Shown here: positions 30,966 to 43,000 of the stretch, piece after piece
Numbering within the stretch: position 1 is the first letter of the stretch
Layout: every line of letters starts with the position of its first letter
Assembly: GCA_036245805.1 (NCBI GenBank)
Contig: BTRK01000001.1
Coordinates: forward strand, 20,219,087 to 20,283,086
DNA: 64,000 bases
DNA from: Pristionchus mayeri
Lineage: Eukaryota; Nematoda; Chromadorea; Rhabditida; Neodiplogasteridae
Direction of reading: 5' to 3'
The notes under the pieces: model-generated
Database searches by the model: none
What the model was told of the DNA's origin: nothing
The model's input: only the letters and a program-made list of their open reading frames with translations
Translations under genes and position numbers: made by a program

Positions 30966-33900
30966 ATGCTCCTTCTACTTGTTGTTGCAGCACTTCTATT
31001 TCGTCCTTCGAAGGCGGACTTTATCAACAACCTGAGACCACATTCAAGTGAGTTGAAATGGGTAAAGAGTGAGGGAGGGAAACACTAAACACTCTGCGTG
31101 TTCATACTGAACAGCGATGATTGGTGTAATTCGTTTACTTCAGTTGACTCATTGAAACTCAAGTGCGATGCTCTTCCATTTCGATCTTCCTACGTGGATA
31201 ATCGATGTTTCTTTGCAATCATGAGAAAGGTTAAGACTTAAACATTCAGGGCGGGGGGTGGGAATTTTTATAATATAGATCAATTTAAACATTCGAATAT
31301 TTTTTCTCTTCTACAAGAGAACGAATGATTCTGTTCAGGTTAAATATAGTGAAGCATTGGCCCTATGCGCGCAGAAATTTAGCGGTGCTCAGGTAAAAGA
31401 GTAAAGGTTCCAAGTTGATATTACATAAAATTAAGGTAGCCTTGAACGCAATTGGAGTGCACAAATTGATTATGGTAGATGTGAGTATTAAGCAGTAGTT
31501 GAAGCCATTATTTTCCGCATTCCAGGAAACAAAATTTCACGATGACGCCAATTCAACCGAAGTGAAGAACACGATCTGTGTATTCAGTATGGAATGACAA
31601 TTTTCTTCATAACTTTTCTTCCCATTTCAGAAGGTGGATACAAGTGTGATCAAGGATATTCGTTGGTGCGCCGAAAGTGCGCCTTCCCCGCTAAGAAGGA
31701 GATGAGCTTTGCCGATGTAATCATCATTCATTTTTATGATTAATTACATAATATTAATCGATCTTTGCAGGCTCGAAAGTACTGCAAGAAACTCGCACTA
31801 GAACTTCCCTCTCCCGAAAACGACTTGGAAAACCAAATACTAGCTGGTATGTACTTCAACCGCTATTAATTTTTAAGTTCTTTTAAATATTGAAGCAAAA
31901 GTCCTTCAAAATTAAACAGTGCAAATTGTAGATCAACTCGTTGCAAAGGAGCCTGTCTGGATTCAGAAAACCCTTGATAAGAAATCAAACAAATTTGTCT
32001 GGTCAATCGGAAAGAATTATGGCAGATTCACAACGTGTGATGGTTCTTCTATGAAACTAAAAATGTGTGAGTGTGTCTTATATCGTACAGATGAGAATTC
32101 AAATTTAGAATAATCAATGACGGTTTACTTCCTCAACGAACACCTTTTTTACCAAGAAGTTTATGAACTACAGTTCAAATAATTTCTTCGTAGATTCCGG
32201 GTCGCAGAGCACCAGTTGTAATGCAGCCATGACATCAGTTGTCGATAAAACGGGATACTGGAGCAATGTAGATCAGCAAAACGAGTCAGTCATATTGCAT
32301 AATCTTTAAATATCTTTTTTCTAATTGAATGTGCTGCTGTCAGAATGAACGTCGTGTGTACTAAAGATGCAAGGAACGAATTCACGCAAGAGCCTCCCAA
32401 GAAAGGTGAGATTTGTTAATGTCCCTATTTATGAACAACCCTAAAATGTGGTTGTCTGACAAAAATAATTGAAGTGGTGGTGGAAGTGGATGGACCCTGT
32501 GCGCCTCTTCATGAACTCAACGAGGATACTGGTAGATGCGAATGTAGGTCATTTCGAAGACATGAACATAGGGCTAGAATAAACAATAAGAAATGAATGT
32601 CATGCAATGCGAATAGTATTGTGACAAGAAGTATGTACAAAATTGTTAAGGGGTCGGAGCAAATGACGCCTGCGCTGCGCTTATGGACACATGGAACAAC
32701 ACGTGGTTCATTTCGATGAAAGGAAGATTTCCTACGTTTATCAATGCTGAGGTGAGAAAGAATCATGTCGAAAAAGAAAAAAATATTCAGGAATGCCTCC
32801 AAACAACGACAAATACACAATTTAACGATGCTGTGAGTTGAAATCAACTATTTCCACTTATAATTAGTTTTAAAAAAATTTAAAAATTCAGACAACTGCA
32901 GTAGTTGTTCGTCGAGGATGCATGTTCACTGGCTACGCACACCCGATCACAGGAAACTGGTACCAGGAAGTAAGATCTGAATATCAGAATGGCTTCCCGA
33001 AGATACACATTGCGTTCTGTATTTCGCATTAAATGCTTACGACGTAGAGCTGAAGTAAAGTAATATTAAATATTTCCAGTAGTCCAAGTTCAACAATTTT
33101 CAGAAAATCATAGAACAATTTCGCAGGTTAAACTCGTTGAGAACGTGCTCTACGGAATTCACAAAGTGCCCAACTACTGCACTACTGATCCCGTTCGAAC
33201 GGTTCCTAGTAGGATCCCGGCCCGTTAAGATCTTCCAATTATCTTTTCCAGCCTACTTGGACGGTCTTACGAGAGCATCCTGTGTGTGTGATCCAACCGA
33301 GGCAACGGTCAATGGACACGTTCCCTCCCCTCCCCGTATGCTGCTCATTTCTCTATTTTGGTTTTGTAATGACATCTAAAATTTGATTCATTCACAAAAA
33401 TTATTCCGCAAATTTCAGCTGATCGAAAATGCATCGAACATCACGCGTTTAATGAAACCACAAATCAATGCGAATGCAAGTACAAGTATTTATATTTATC
33501 AAAGAAATATTGTTAAGGGACGAAGGATCTCAAATACTGCGCTGAAATAAGTACGAACGATAACCGAAATCAATTTCTTGAGATACCGAGTGAGATATTT
33601 GAACAATCGAAATTCACGGTAATCTCGTGTTATCTAAAATTATCCATGACCATGATCGATCGTGGCACTTCTTCTAAAATCTAGAAATCTCCAAAAAAAC
33701 ATTATTTTTTCTGAGTAAAACATAGTGTTGTTCCGTTTTTTAAATTTTGCAACCTGGTATTTTTAAATTTTTCAACCTCTCAGATTGGCCAGAAAAGAGG
33801 AAATACGATGTCAACCATTGGACAACACGGAACCATTTACATTTTCATGTCCAGGTAAATATCATACCATTTCTTCTTCTCATTATTAATTTCTAGGTGG

Positions 33901-34173
33901 TAAGCATAATAGTTCGTCAGCATTGCTTTGCTACTCTCTACTGGAGAGAGTTCCATGAGGTAGCGTTTATCAATTGTAATGCATTAGAATTTCCCAAATA
34001 ATAGATATTTTAAAGTAAAAAGCATGAAGTGTCAATAAAAGAGCACCAAAACGTTGCAGTGGAAGACGTTGCCTACGAGTGGATATGGGAAGTACGTAAT
34101 TCCCGCCTTCTTCAATGGATTGACTCATCATGGAGTGGGAACTGCCAGATTTGTGTGTGAATGTATTCGCTGA
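30966..34173 (+). CDS. C6: long-type secreted protein, two C-type-lectin-like domains plus two CEW modules (intact)
   Basis: Leader 'MLLLLVVAALLFRPSKA', then 'DFINNLRPHS'. CTLD 1: 'LKLKCDALPFRSSYVDNRC' (31155-31225), 'YSEALALCAQKFSGAQ' (about 31345-31390), 'FHDDANSTEVKNTICVF' (to about 31585). CTLD 2: 'GYKCDQGYSLVRRKCAFPAK' (31635-31695), 'ARKYCKKLALELPSPENDLE' (31775-31840), 'VWIQKTLDKKSNKFVWSIGK', 'SQSTSCNAAMTSVV', 'GYWSNVDQQNEMNVVCTK' to about 32370. Module 1: 'DGPCAPLHELNEDTGRCEW' (32490-32545), 'GANDACAALMDTWNNTWFI', 'CLQTTTNTQFND', 'RRGCMFTGYAHPITG' (32905-32960), 'YGIHKVPNYCTTDPVR', 'SCVCDPTEATVNGHVPSPPR'. Module 2: 'KCIEHHAFNETTNQCEW', 'TKDLKYCAEISTNDNRNQ', 'WPEKRKYDVNHWT', 'VRQHCFATLYWREFH', 'TARFVCECIR' ending at 34173. 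The sugar-binding EPN/QPD triplet is not seen, so carbohydrate binding is not assured. Confidence 0.78.
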
Positions 34174-34913
34174 TTTTGATAATGGAAATAAATGATTCGC
34201 CGAAATCAATAGTTGGTTTATATGTTATAGTGTTACATGCTTAGATCACACCTTCTCAAGATGTTGATGCCTACAAGTGAGTCAATAAAATCAGTTTGCA
34301 CCTTGCGAGTTTCTCTTTTGAATCGTCTCTAAATTCCAATTTGGCAATGGGAAGTTGAAATGTTCACTGAAAATGTGCAATTGCGGTGAAAAAGAGGATA
34401 GTGTAATACTGAGAGATGCAAGATGATATCTCTCGAAGTGCCCATAAAACAAAACCACGGTGTCGGTACAGATCATGGTGCATGGTGCATGGTGCAGATC
34501 GGATCGAATACAATAGAATCGATAAGGGAAACAACCGTAATGAGAGAAATTTCATCTGTATCGTGATGCATATTATCTTATATGGGCGGTATAAACAACC
34601 AAGCACAAAATCTGGCTGCTACTCAACGACCACATTTGCTCCAACTACTTCCATTTTCTGCACATTTACATCGTCAATTCCATTGTCCTCATTCCAAAGA
34701 ACGAACCGTCTCCCTTTGTGAAAGTTTGAGAATGAACTTCTAAGGAGCACATGAAGACAGTGTTCTCGTTAGTCCCATAAAATTGAGATCTTGGGAGCCT
34801 GTGCTTGACTCTAACTTGTTTTTATGAACTTTCAATATTCGAATTAAATCAATTACTTCCTAATCCTCTTATTCTCCGTTTATTGACTATTGTGCAACTC
34901 CATTTGCATCTTC

Positions 34914-34916
<3 letters not shown>
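34174..34916. other. Intergenic region upstream of D1
   Basis: No gene recognised in about 740 bases. The last 110 bases ('acttgtttttatgaactttcaatattcgaatt' region onwards) are nearly the same as 39560-39670 upstream of D2, marking a duplicated promoter region. Confidence 0.5.

Positions 34917-34993
<77 letters not shown>
34917..34993 (+). repeat. (CT)n microsatellite upstream of D1
   Basis: An uninterrupted CT tract of about 75 bases, about 75 bases upstream of the D1 start codon. A longer, interrupted CT tract sits at the same place before D2. The Leu/Ser-repeat open frames over it are artefacts of the dinucleotide repeat. Confidence 0.9.
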
Positions 34994-34996
<3 letters not shown>

Positions 34997-35066
34997 CTCC
35001 TCTCCTTCTCCTCCATTCATTATTCACCCTCTCCCCCCTCCCGATCGGTTCGCTCCTCTCTACACG

Positions 35067-38000
35067 ATGGACGACAGAAATGGCCCGGCTTTATTCGACG
35101 AGGGTCCTCCTGATTTATTGCAGAATATCCAGGTATACTGTAGAATGGCATACAGTGATACTTGATTGGGTTGTTCGGCATTCGATCGATAACTGTATAT
35201 AGAGATCGATGGCTATGACTTGATGATGCAAATAGATGGCCTTCCAGATGATTCCCGTTCTCCTTCATTCCCTCGTTAACGTTAAACCCGATGTAGCAGA
35301 AGAGGCAGCTAAAACTCTCAGGAAGATACTCGAACGAGCAGATAGAGTGAGAAGAAGGACTAAGTATCCCTTCCCCGACCCTCGTGGATTGCAGGAGTTT
35401 CTGAGAAATAACTACGCAACTGTGATGGAATCTCTCAAGAGAGCACTCGCTGACAACCCGAAAGAATTCGAAGTATCCTCATAAACTAAGTATTCCTCTC
35501 CGTTTGTTCTTTCCAGTACCAGCTATTCACGGATCTCATCTATTGTGTGCACTCGCTTGCTAAAGCAGTCGGAGAAGAAGGATTCAAGAAGGATTCAGCC
35601 GAGGTTTCCCCCGATCCATCCCAGCTCCTTCTTACCCACTCTTCAGATAATCAAGGCGATGCAAGGGCCTTGGCCCATGCTTCCATATTTCCGCTCCCAA
35701 CTTCTCGTTGTCTCGTCCCTCTGCAAATTGGCCAATGGAAATGCCAGTGTTGGCCATATTCAGGAACTGAAGAAGAGACTGCGAGACTGGAGCATCGACG
35801 TACTCAAGAGTAGACTAAGTAGGTTAACCAGCTACTACTCCTAAATGCTCGCTCATTTTCGATCTAACTGATGTCTCGTATATGAGTAAAGTGAAGGTTG
35901 CGTGCACGTTAATCTCCGAGTGGGCTCCCAAGTGTGAGTGAAGCATTCACGCTCTCAAGTTGCCCTCAATTGGAGCAATCGTCTGACTCTCCAAATCTCA
36001 TGCTCTCTCGCTTTCTCTAACAGGCGAGAGAGTGTGTGATATGGAGAGAGTCAGACCATTGCTCCTCAATTGTGATCGTGAGAGGGAGGAGGATGCATTG
36101 CATTGCAGCGATGTTCTCTGATCTCGAAGAAGAAGTCGCGGATGAACTGGCAGTGGTTATCCAGCAGAGTAAAGTGAACGACGACCATGCCATTCAAGCC
36201 AGTCTCTCCCTCTTGATGAGTGTGAAAGACAAGGAAGAGAAATTGAGATCAGTTTGGACTCCCTTCTGGGGAGCGCTACTTGATAAAATCGATCGATATT
36301 CTCCGAACGACATTGATAGGAAGGATGTTTTTAAATGGGAAAAGTTGATGAGTCACATGCTCGCAATCAAGGAGGGAATTTCAATTGTGGGAGAGGTAGG
36401 TCATCATCTTGATTCCCAATAAATAATTCACAGTTCCTCGCTGAGGCAGAGGTCGAGGGAATGGTCCCGATGATGAAAGAGAAACTCAAGTGGGCAATTG
36501 GAATCTACATGAAGATCCGTCATCTAAGCAATCCAGATCGATATGATATACGCGCAAAAGCTGATGCGGTGAGTGTGGTTATGCAAAATTTTTAAAATAA
36601 CTAATTATCACATTCAGGAAAACTTTGTCAACTGCATCATCGATTTCGTCTATGAAGCGGTCAAAGTGCGAAAATATTTTAACATTTTTGTCGATCACAA
36701 TACCCTTATTCAGGCGAAGAAAGAGCCCATGTGCCAGATCGTCCAACCAATCACCGATATTCTCTACACGGGGAGATTCTACAACGCCATGTCGCCCTCC
36801 CATCTTCTCCGTCTTTCTGCTCTTCTCATCAAAGAGGCGCGGGACGTAAGTTCCAAAGGAATCGTCTGATAGGGTTTATTTGATTTGAGCACGCCTACAA
36901 CATCTACCGAGAAGCCATCAATGGAATGATGAAGTTGGCGTTTACGTACGTCAAACCTCAAGAGGAAGTGCAAGAAGCGGCGTGGACACTCGGAGCAATG
37001 ACTGTCCGTTGCCATTCCATCCATTTAATGTCACTTGGGGAGACTCTTCAAATATCTGTTTAAAGAAGGAGTAACACGAAAAATTAGTTCTATTAGCCAC
37101 TATGTGTGTGTAGTAGAAGCCGGTAGCCCGATCATGAATCTCTTTATCCGAGGTTTCACAGACATCTCCGAGAGTATTTGCATACGCGCAAAGTTCATTG
37201 ACAGCGCAGGGTCGTCGCCAGTTCGTTTCTGTTTCACTCGCTCTACATAATTTTCGCCTCGTTTTTGGGGTAATTTGGCTACAGTTTCCTATTGCGAGCG
37301 CAATATCTTCGTGGTGGGACTCCCTAGCATTCATTCGTGTTACCCCTTCTTTAAAATGCAAATCATCCCTCACATTCTTTAATTCATTCGCTCTCTCATG
37401 AACTGAGCGGCTCATTTGCATCTTAAACACAAATTTGAATAGTTTTTTGAAAGTCCAATGTGGGCGGCACGGGATGAAATCCCTATATTCTCGTTGGAGT
37501 AATCGTCTGACTCTCTCCGGACGTCATGCTCTCTCGCTTTCTCTAACCGGCGAGAGAGTGTGTGATATGGAGAGAGTCAGATCATTGCTCTATCGCTCTC
37601 TTCTCTCTGGATTCTTCGAATTGCAGAGGAGCCAGAATGGGTGGAGGGACGATGCTCTCAAATTCGTCGAGGACCTCGAATACTACAAACTGATCGGGGG
37701 AGAGGACGAGAAGAGCATGAAGAAGACTGAGATTGGCATCTATGGCCTCGTCTGCTGTCTCTCGGTGGTGACCGACGAAGAAAGAAGGGCGAATCATGAC
37801 TACGATGACGTCAGTTAACGTTTTTTAGTGTCCCCTAGCGCATTATTCATCTTTTCAGTTGGATTTCATGAAAATTATTTGTGTAGATAAATGTTGTATT
37901 TTTCCATTAAATTTCAGATCATTTCCGACATCGTCAGAAAATGGGTTCCAATCAATGCTTCCACTGAGGCTTTCGAGACAGTCTACTCCTGTCTGGCCAC

Positions 38001-38537
38001 ACTCATTGAGGTTCATTTAATAAGTACAGAACGAATCGTGAACGACTTCATTTTAGAAACCCGACCCGGCGATCGAAATCGACAGGAATGAAGACAGACT
38101 GCTGCTGATCATTGGATCTGTTCGTGTCACCCTCTTCTCTCCCAATCGATAATCTCCATTCAGGCTCTGAGCAAGGAGGGAATCTGGGAGGGACAGAAGA
38201 TGATTGATTTGAAGGCTCGTCTCAAGACCATCGCTAAGAGTCTGGGTGAGCATTTCATTTCTATTGATTATCCTCCTTTGACAAATTGTATCAATTCAAT
38301 GAGTGATCGTGATCAGATAAGAATACATCGTCAATAGTCATGATGGTGGAAATGAGAATACCCTTCCAGGTAGACGAGCCATTCGAAAAAGAATTGCGAT
38401 CCGTCAATAGAAGGATCATTCCCATCCCCCTCTCACTCCCTCTCTCTTTCTCTAGTGAATTCCCTATCCCGTCCATCCCGATTTCACCTGTAGATGCTTC
38501 GCATCAAAACACTTGCTTTTTTTGCGGAAATTCATGA
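35067..38537 (+). CDS. D1: unrecognised helical, probably cytosolic protein
   Basis: Multi-exon gene, a tandem paralogue of D2. Starts 'MDDRNGPALFDEGPPDLL' at 35067. Main exons: 'VAEEAAKTLRKILERADR' (35236-35345), 'FTDLIYCVHSLAKAVGEEGF' (35520-35600), 'LLVVSSLCKLANGNASVGHI' (35650-35825), 'VACTLISEWAPK', 'MFSDLEEEVADELAVVIQQS' (36110-36395), 'MVPMMKEKLKWAIGIYMKIR' (36435-36570), 'FVNCIIDFVYEAVKVRKYFN' (36619-36849), 'INGMMKLAFTYVKPQEEVQE' (36890-37010), 'RDDALKFVEDLEYYKLIGG' (37627-37808), 'IISDIVRKWVPINASTEAFE' (37918-38010), 'RNEDRLLLIIGS', 'LSKEGIWEGQKMIDLKARL' (38165-38245), and a last exon to 38537. There is no leader or TM. Short amphipathic helices with periodic Leu/Ile suggest an ARM/HEAT-like solenoid, but no motif is decisive. 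Two MITEs sit in introns (35973-36064, 37060-37354) and a third (37497-37590) just before an exon. The last exon's C-terminus is uncertain. Confidence 0.6.
35973..36064. mobile_element. Small hairpin MITE with 8-bp target duplication (H1)
   Basis: Inverted ends 'GAGCAATCGTCTGACTC' and 'GAGTCAGACCATTGCTC', 92 bp, flanked on both sides by the 8-mer CTCAATTG (35965-35972 and 36065-36072). An 8-bp duplication is a hAT-type signature. The inner part also folds ('ctctctcg ... cgagagag'). It lies in a D1 intron. Confidence 0.8.
37060..37354. mobile_element. TTAA-flanked MITE (family 2) in a D1 intron
   Basis: Ends 'TTAAAGAAGGAGTAACACGA' and the complement of 'TTAAAGAAGGGGTAACACGA', 295 bp, TTAA at each edge. 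Same interior as 39236-39531 (opposite orientation) and 29547-29842. Confidence 0.88.
37497..37590. mobile_element. Small hairpin MITE (H2), relative of H1
   Basis: 'GAGTAATCGTCTGACTC ... GAGTCAGATCATTGCTC', 94 bp, close to H1 in sequence and just upstream of the D1 exon beginning at 37627. The flanking 8-mers no longer match, so the insertion is older or has been rearranged. Confidence 0.65.
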
Positions 38538-38775
38538 TAGTAGCCCCTCAAACCTGTAGTTTCTTAACGGACATCTCATTTCTACTCGATCGCGAAAGTG
38601 GATAAATAGATTAGCAAAACAAAATTTGTGTTGAATTGTATAAAGGTTCACACAGGAATGCCTTGATCGCAAACACAATGATTGCTACTGACATACTATG
38701 AATTGAAAAAAAGCTGAATGAAATTATGTTTTTTACATCATGAGGAGCGAATTCTGATGAGTGGGACTTCTATTT

Positions 38776-39021
38776 TTAAAGGAGGAGCAAAGGCAAAACT
38801 TTAAAAATGACTCTCAATACCATTGCATATCTTTCCCCGAACGATAAGAGATTCTAAAATTTTCACGTTTTTGTCTCTGCTCTGAACTGATAGTGAGCAA
38901 CTTGGCTGATTTCCAGCCAAGTTGCGAAAAATCAGGGAAAATTGGTCAGGGAACGAGCGAGAGAATGCGCGAGGCGAGAGCTTTCTCTATCCGTGCGTGG
39001 TTGCTGAGGCTCCTCCTTTAA
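38776..39021. mobile_element. TTAA-flanked MITE (family 1) followed by a family 1 fragment
   Basis: Ends 'TTAAAGGAGGAGC' and 'GCTCCTCCTTTAA', 246 bp. Its right TTAA (39018-39021) is also the start of 'TTAAAGGAGGAGTAAAGGCA', which matches the right end of the element at 23770-24022 for about 50 bases ('cgcccggttggaatatgttt') and then breaks off. Confidence 0.8.
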
Positions 39022-39235
39022 AGGAGGAGTAAAGGCAAACGTGCGCCCGGTTGGAATATGTTTCAATTAGAGGAGAACTCTCGGGAGGGGGGGGGGGGAG
39101 GTCCCAAGTGGAAGACAAGCGTTGGTTACATCTCCCTGAGCTAAATTCATTTTCACATTTGTACCAGAGCCAGTATCAAATCTTTAGTGTGACATGAACA
39201 TAAGGGGAGTATGCCAAGAAAGAAACAAACTTATT

Positions 39236-39531
39236 TTAAAGAAGGGGTAACACGAATGAATGCTAGGGAGTCCCACCACGAAGATATTGCGCTCGCAATG
39301 GGAAACTGTAGTCAATTTACCCCAAAAACGAGGCGAAAATTACATAGAGCGAGTGAAACAAAAATTAACTAGCCACAACCCTGCGCTGTCAATGAACTTG
39401 GCGCGTATGTAAATAGCCTCAGAGCTGTCTGTGAAACTTCGGATAAAGTGATTCATGATCGGGCTGCCGGTTTCTATTACACACACATAATGGTTAAGTA
39501 ATCTAATTTTTCGTGTTACTTCTTCCTTTAA
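39236..39531. mobile_element. TTAA-flanked MITE (family 2) between D1 and D2
   Basis: Ends 'TTAAAGAAGGGGTAACACGA' and the complement of 'TTAAAGGAAGAAGTAACACG', about 296 bp, with an interior inverted relative to the element at 37060-37354. Confidence 0.85.
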
Positions 39532-39670
39532 CTTGGATATCTCTATTACACATCAATTCCCCGTGCTTGATTGTAACTTGTTTTTGTGAACTTTCAATAT
39601 TCGAATTAATCAATTACTTCATTCTTTCCAGCTTATTGATTATTGTGCAACTCCATTTGCATCTTCATCT

Positions 39671-39955
<285 letters not shown>

Positions 39956-40014
39956 CTCCTCCATTCATTATTCGCACTCCCCCCCCTCTCGATCGGTTCG
40001 CTCCTCTCTACGCG

Positions 40015-43000
40015 ATGGGCGACAGAAATGCTCCGGATTTATTCGAGAACATCCAGGTATACTGTAGATTGAAATGCATCGATGTGGGATTAGATGGTTC
40101 GGTACTTAACGGATAATTGACTGGGGAATACTGTACTCGATCGATAGTTGACTCGGACGTACGGTAATCTATCGATAGCTGGCGAGAGAGTAAGGTATTC
40201 GATCAATAACTGACACGAGAGTGCATTATTCGATCGACAACTGGAATGAGATAGATAATGGACTAGGGTCTCTCGCGTGGCCTTTCAACATCGGGAGATT
40301 GTATGAAGTTCTCCAGTTGTTGGCAGTGGAAAAATGGTTTAAAATGACTATCTCCAGATGGTTCCGGTCTTTCTCTCTTCCCTCGAAGATGAAGATGCTC
40401 AAGTGGCAAAAGTGGCAGCTAAGTCTCTCAGGAAGATACTCGAACGAGCAGATAGAGTAACAGGACGCACTGTCCATCCCTTCCACAATCAATTTTAGGA
40501 GTTTCTGAGGAATAGCTACGCAACTGCAATGGAATCTCTCAAGGAGTATTCACTAATTGGCCGTGGAGATTCTATTCCAAAAGCTTCAATGTATCCTCCG
40601 AAACGGAATAATTCGCTCCATTTTCTCTTCTCAGAACAGACTATTCGCGGATCTCATCTATTGTGTGAACTCGCTTGCTAAAGCAGTCGGAGAAGAGGGA
40701 TTCAAGGATGATTCAGCACAGGTTTTCCATCCTGGCCATGTGCTCCTTGCAATTACCGTTTTAGATATTCAGTATAATGAGTGAGGAGAGGTTCTTTGGA
40801 CGCGTCGACTACGACGATTGTCTCGTCGTCGCTTCCCTCTGCAATTTGGCCAATGGCAATGCCCATCCTGCCCATCTCGAGATGCAGAAGAAGGGAATTC
40901 GAGACTGGACTAAGAATATACTCGGGGAGTGGGAAAAACGTAGGTTTATCGGCTATTGCTCCGAAATGTACATTCATTTAAGATGATGTGCAAGAAGTGG
41001 AGGCTGTGTGTGCCTTTGTCACTGAGTGGGCACTCAAGTGTGAGTGAAGAATGTGCGCTCCCAAGTTGGGCCCAATCCTTATAGTTTCTCGGGGGAAATG
41101 GTTAATTTAAACTTGGAGGCCCACAGAAGAGAGGGAAGAGTTACGCTAATATGGATGTATTGTAGCGATTTACTTGACCGATAAACTCAAAATCGAAAGA
41201 GACATCGCGAATGAAATGGCAAACATTATCGACGAATGCGAAACCAATGACATCAATGCTATTCAAGCCGGTCTCTCCCTCTTGAAGAGTGTGAAAGACG
41301 ACGAAATTAAAATGCGATCAGTGTGGGCACCCCTCTTGAAAGAACTTCTTGCTAAGACGATGAAATATTCCAAAAAGGACATTGGCTGGAAGGATGTTAA
41401 TTGGGATAAGATGATGTGTCACATGCTCGCAATCAATGAGGGAATTTCAATTGCGGGCAAGGTAGGTCATTGGAGTTTCTCTTGATTATGTGAAATTCGC
41501 TTACAGGTAACCACTGGTCCCGAGCTAAAGAATCTGGTTCCATTGATGAAAGAGAAACTCGAGTGGGCAATTTCCATCCACGAAAAGCTTAAGAATCGAC
41601 GGGCTCAAGTTTATGTAAACGCAAGAATGCATACAGTGAGCGTCGCCATATTTTTTATCATATTTATAAACAATTACCACATTCAGAAAAGATTTATCAA
41701 CTGCATCATCGATATCGTCTATGAAGTGTTCAAAGTGAGAGGATATTTCAATATTTGTACGATCACGTTGCCCTTGTTCAGGCGAAGGGAGCGTTCATGT
41801 GCGGCACCGTCAAACCAATCACCGATTATATTTTCGACAATGAAGTCTACTTCACTGTTCCGTCCTCTCTTCGCGCTACTCTCCGTCTCGCCGCCATTTC
41901 CATCAAAGTTGCATCCGATGTAAGAGAGTCATCTCTCAGAGGGAATCAACTTATTCGATTTGAGTGGTCGGCGGACTTCTACTGTGAAAAAGTCAAATTC
42001 ATGTTGACGAATCAATTGGGTACTTCGAAAGATGACGAGGTTCTGCAACAAGCGGCATGGGCACTCGTAGCAATGACGGTTCGTTCTTCTCACTCCGAAT
42101 TCCTTCGTCCACGAAAGTCAGCATGCTTGCTTAAGGAGATTATTTCCTTTATTCGATTCTTCTAAACTGCAGAAGAGTGATCGAAGCGAGTGGAGAAAAT
42201 CGACTGTCGATTATCAAGAGGACCTGCAGAAACTGATCGATGGGAGTAGAGGGAACGATACTCGCAGGAAGACGACGGAGACGGCCATCTATGCCCTCGT
42301 CTGCCGGCTCTCAGTGGTGACTGATGCAGAGAGAAGGAAGAACCCTCACACATACAAGGAGGTTGGCAATTTCCCAGGTCTATTTACTATGTTGGTGAAT
42401 GCTTTGACACGCTAGCATTTTGAAATATCAGTACGTTATCACTGAATTGATGATATTTTTCATATGAACATTATCAATTGGTTTTGTCAATTGACAGTAC
42501 TAATTCAGTTCATCTCCAAGCTGGTCAAAGAATGGCTTCCAATCAATGAGGTCACTGAGGCTTTCGAGACGGTCTACTCCTATCTGGCTACACTCATCAG
42601 GGTTCTTTTTTTGTATTTTCTGAATGAGTTCCAAATTACATTATTTCAGCCCGGCAATGCGATCAGGCAATCAGGCAGGATCAGGCGATCGTCTACCGGA
42701 ATCAGACCATCGGCCATCGATATCGATGAGAATTTAGACAGACTGCTGCTGATCATTGGATCTGTTCGTCTCTCCCTCTTCTCTCCCAATCGATAATCTC
42801 CATTCAGGCTCTGAGCAAGGAGGGAATCTGGGAGGGACAGGACATGATTGATTTGAAGGAGGCACAGAAAATGATTGATTTGAAGGCTCGGCTCACGGAT
42901 ATCTTCAAGGATTTGGGTGAGCATTTCGTATGCATTGGTTACCCTTTACGTTTTCATACCCTTTCACCCACGATATCACATCAATGATAAATTGTGAAAT

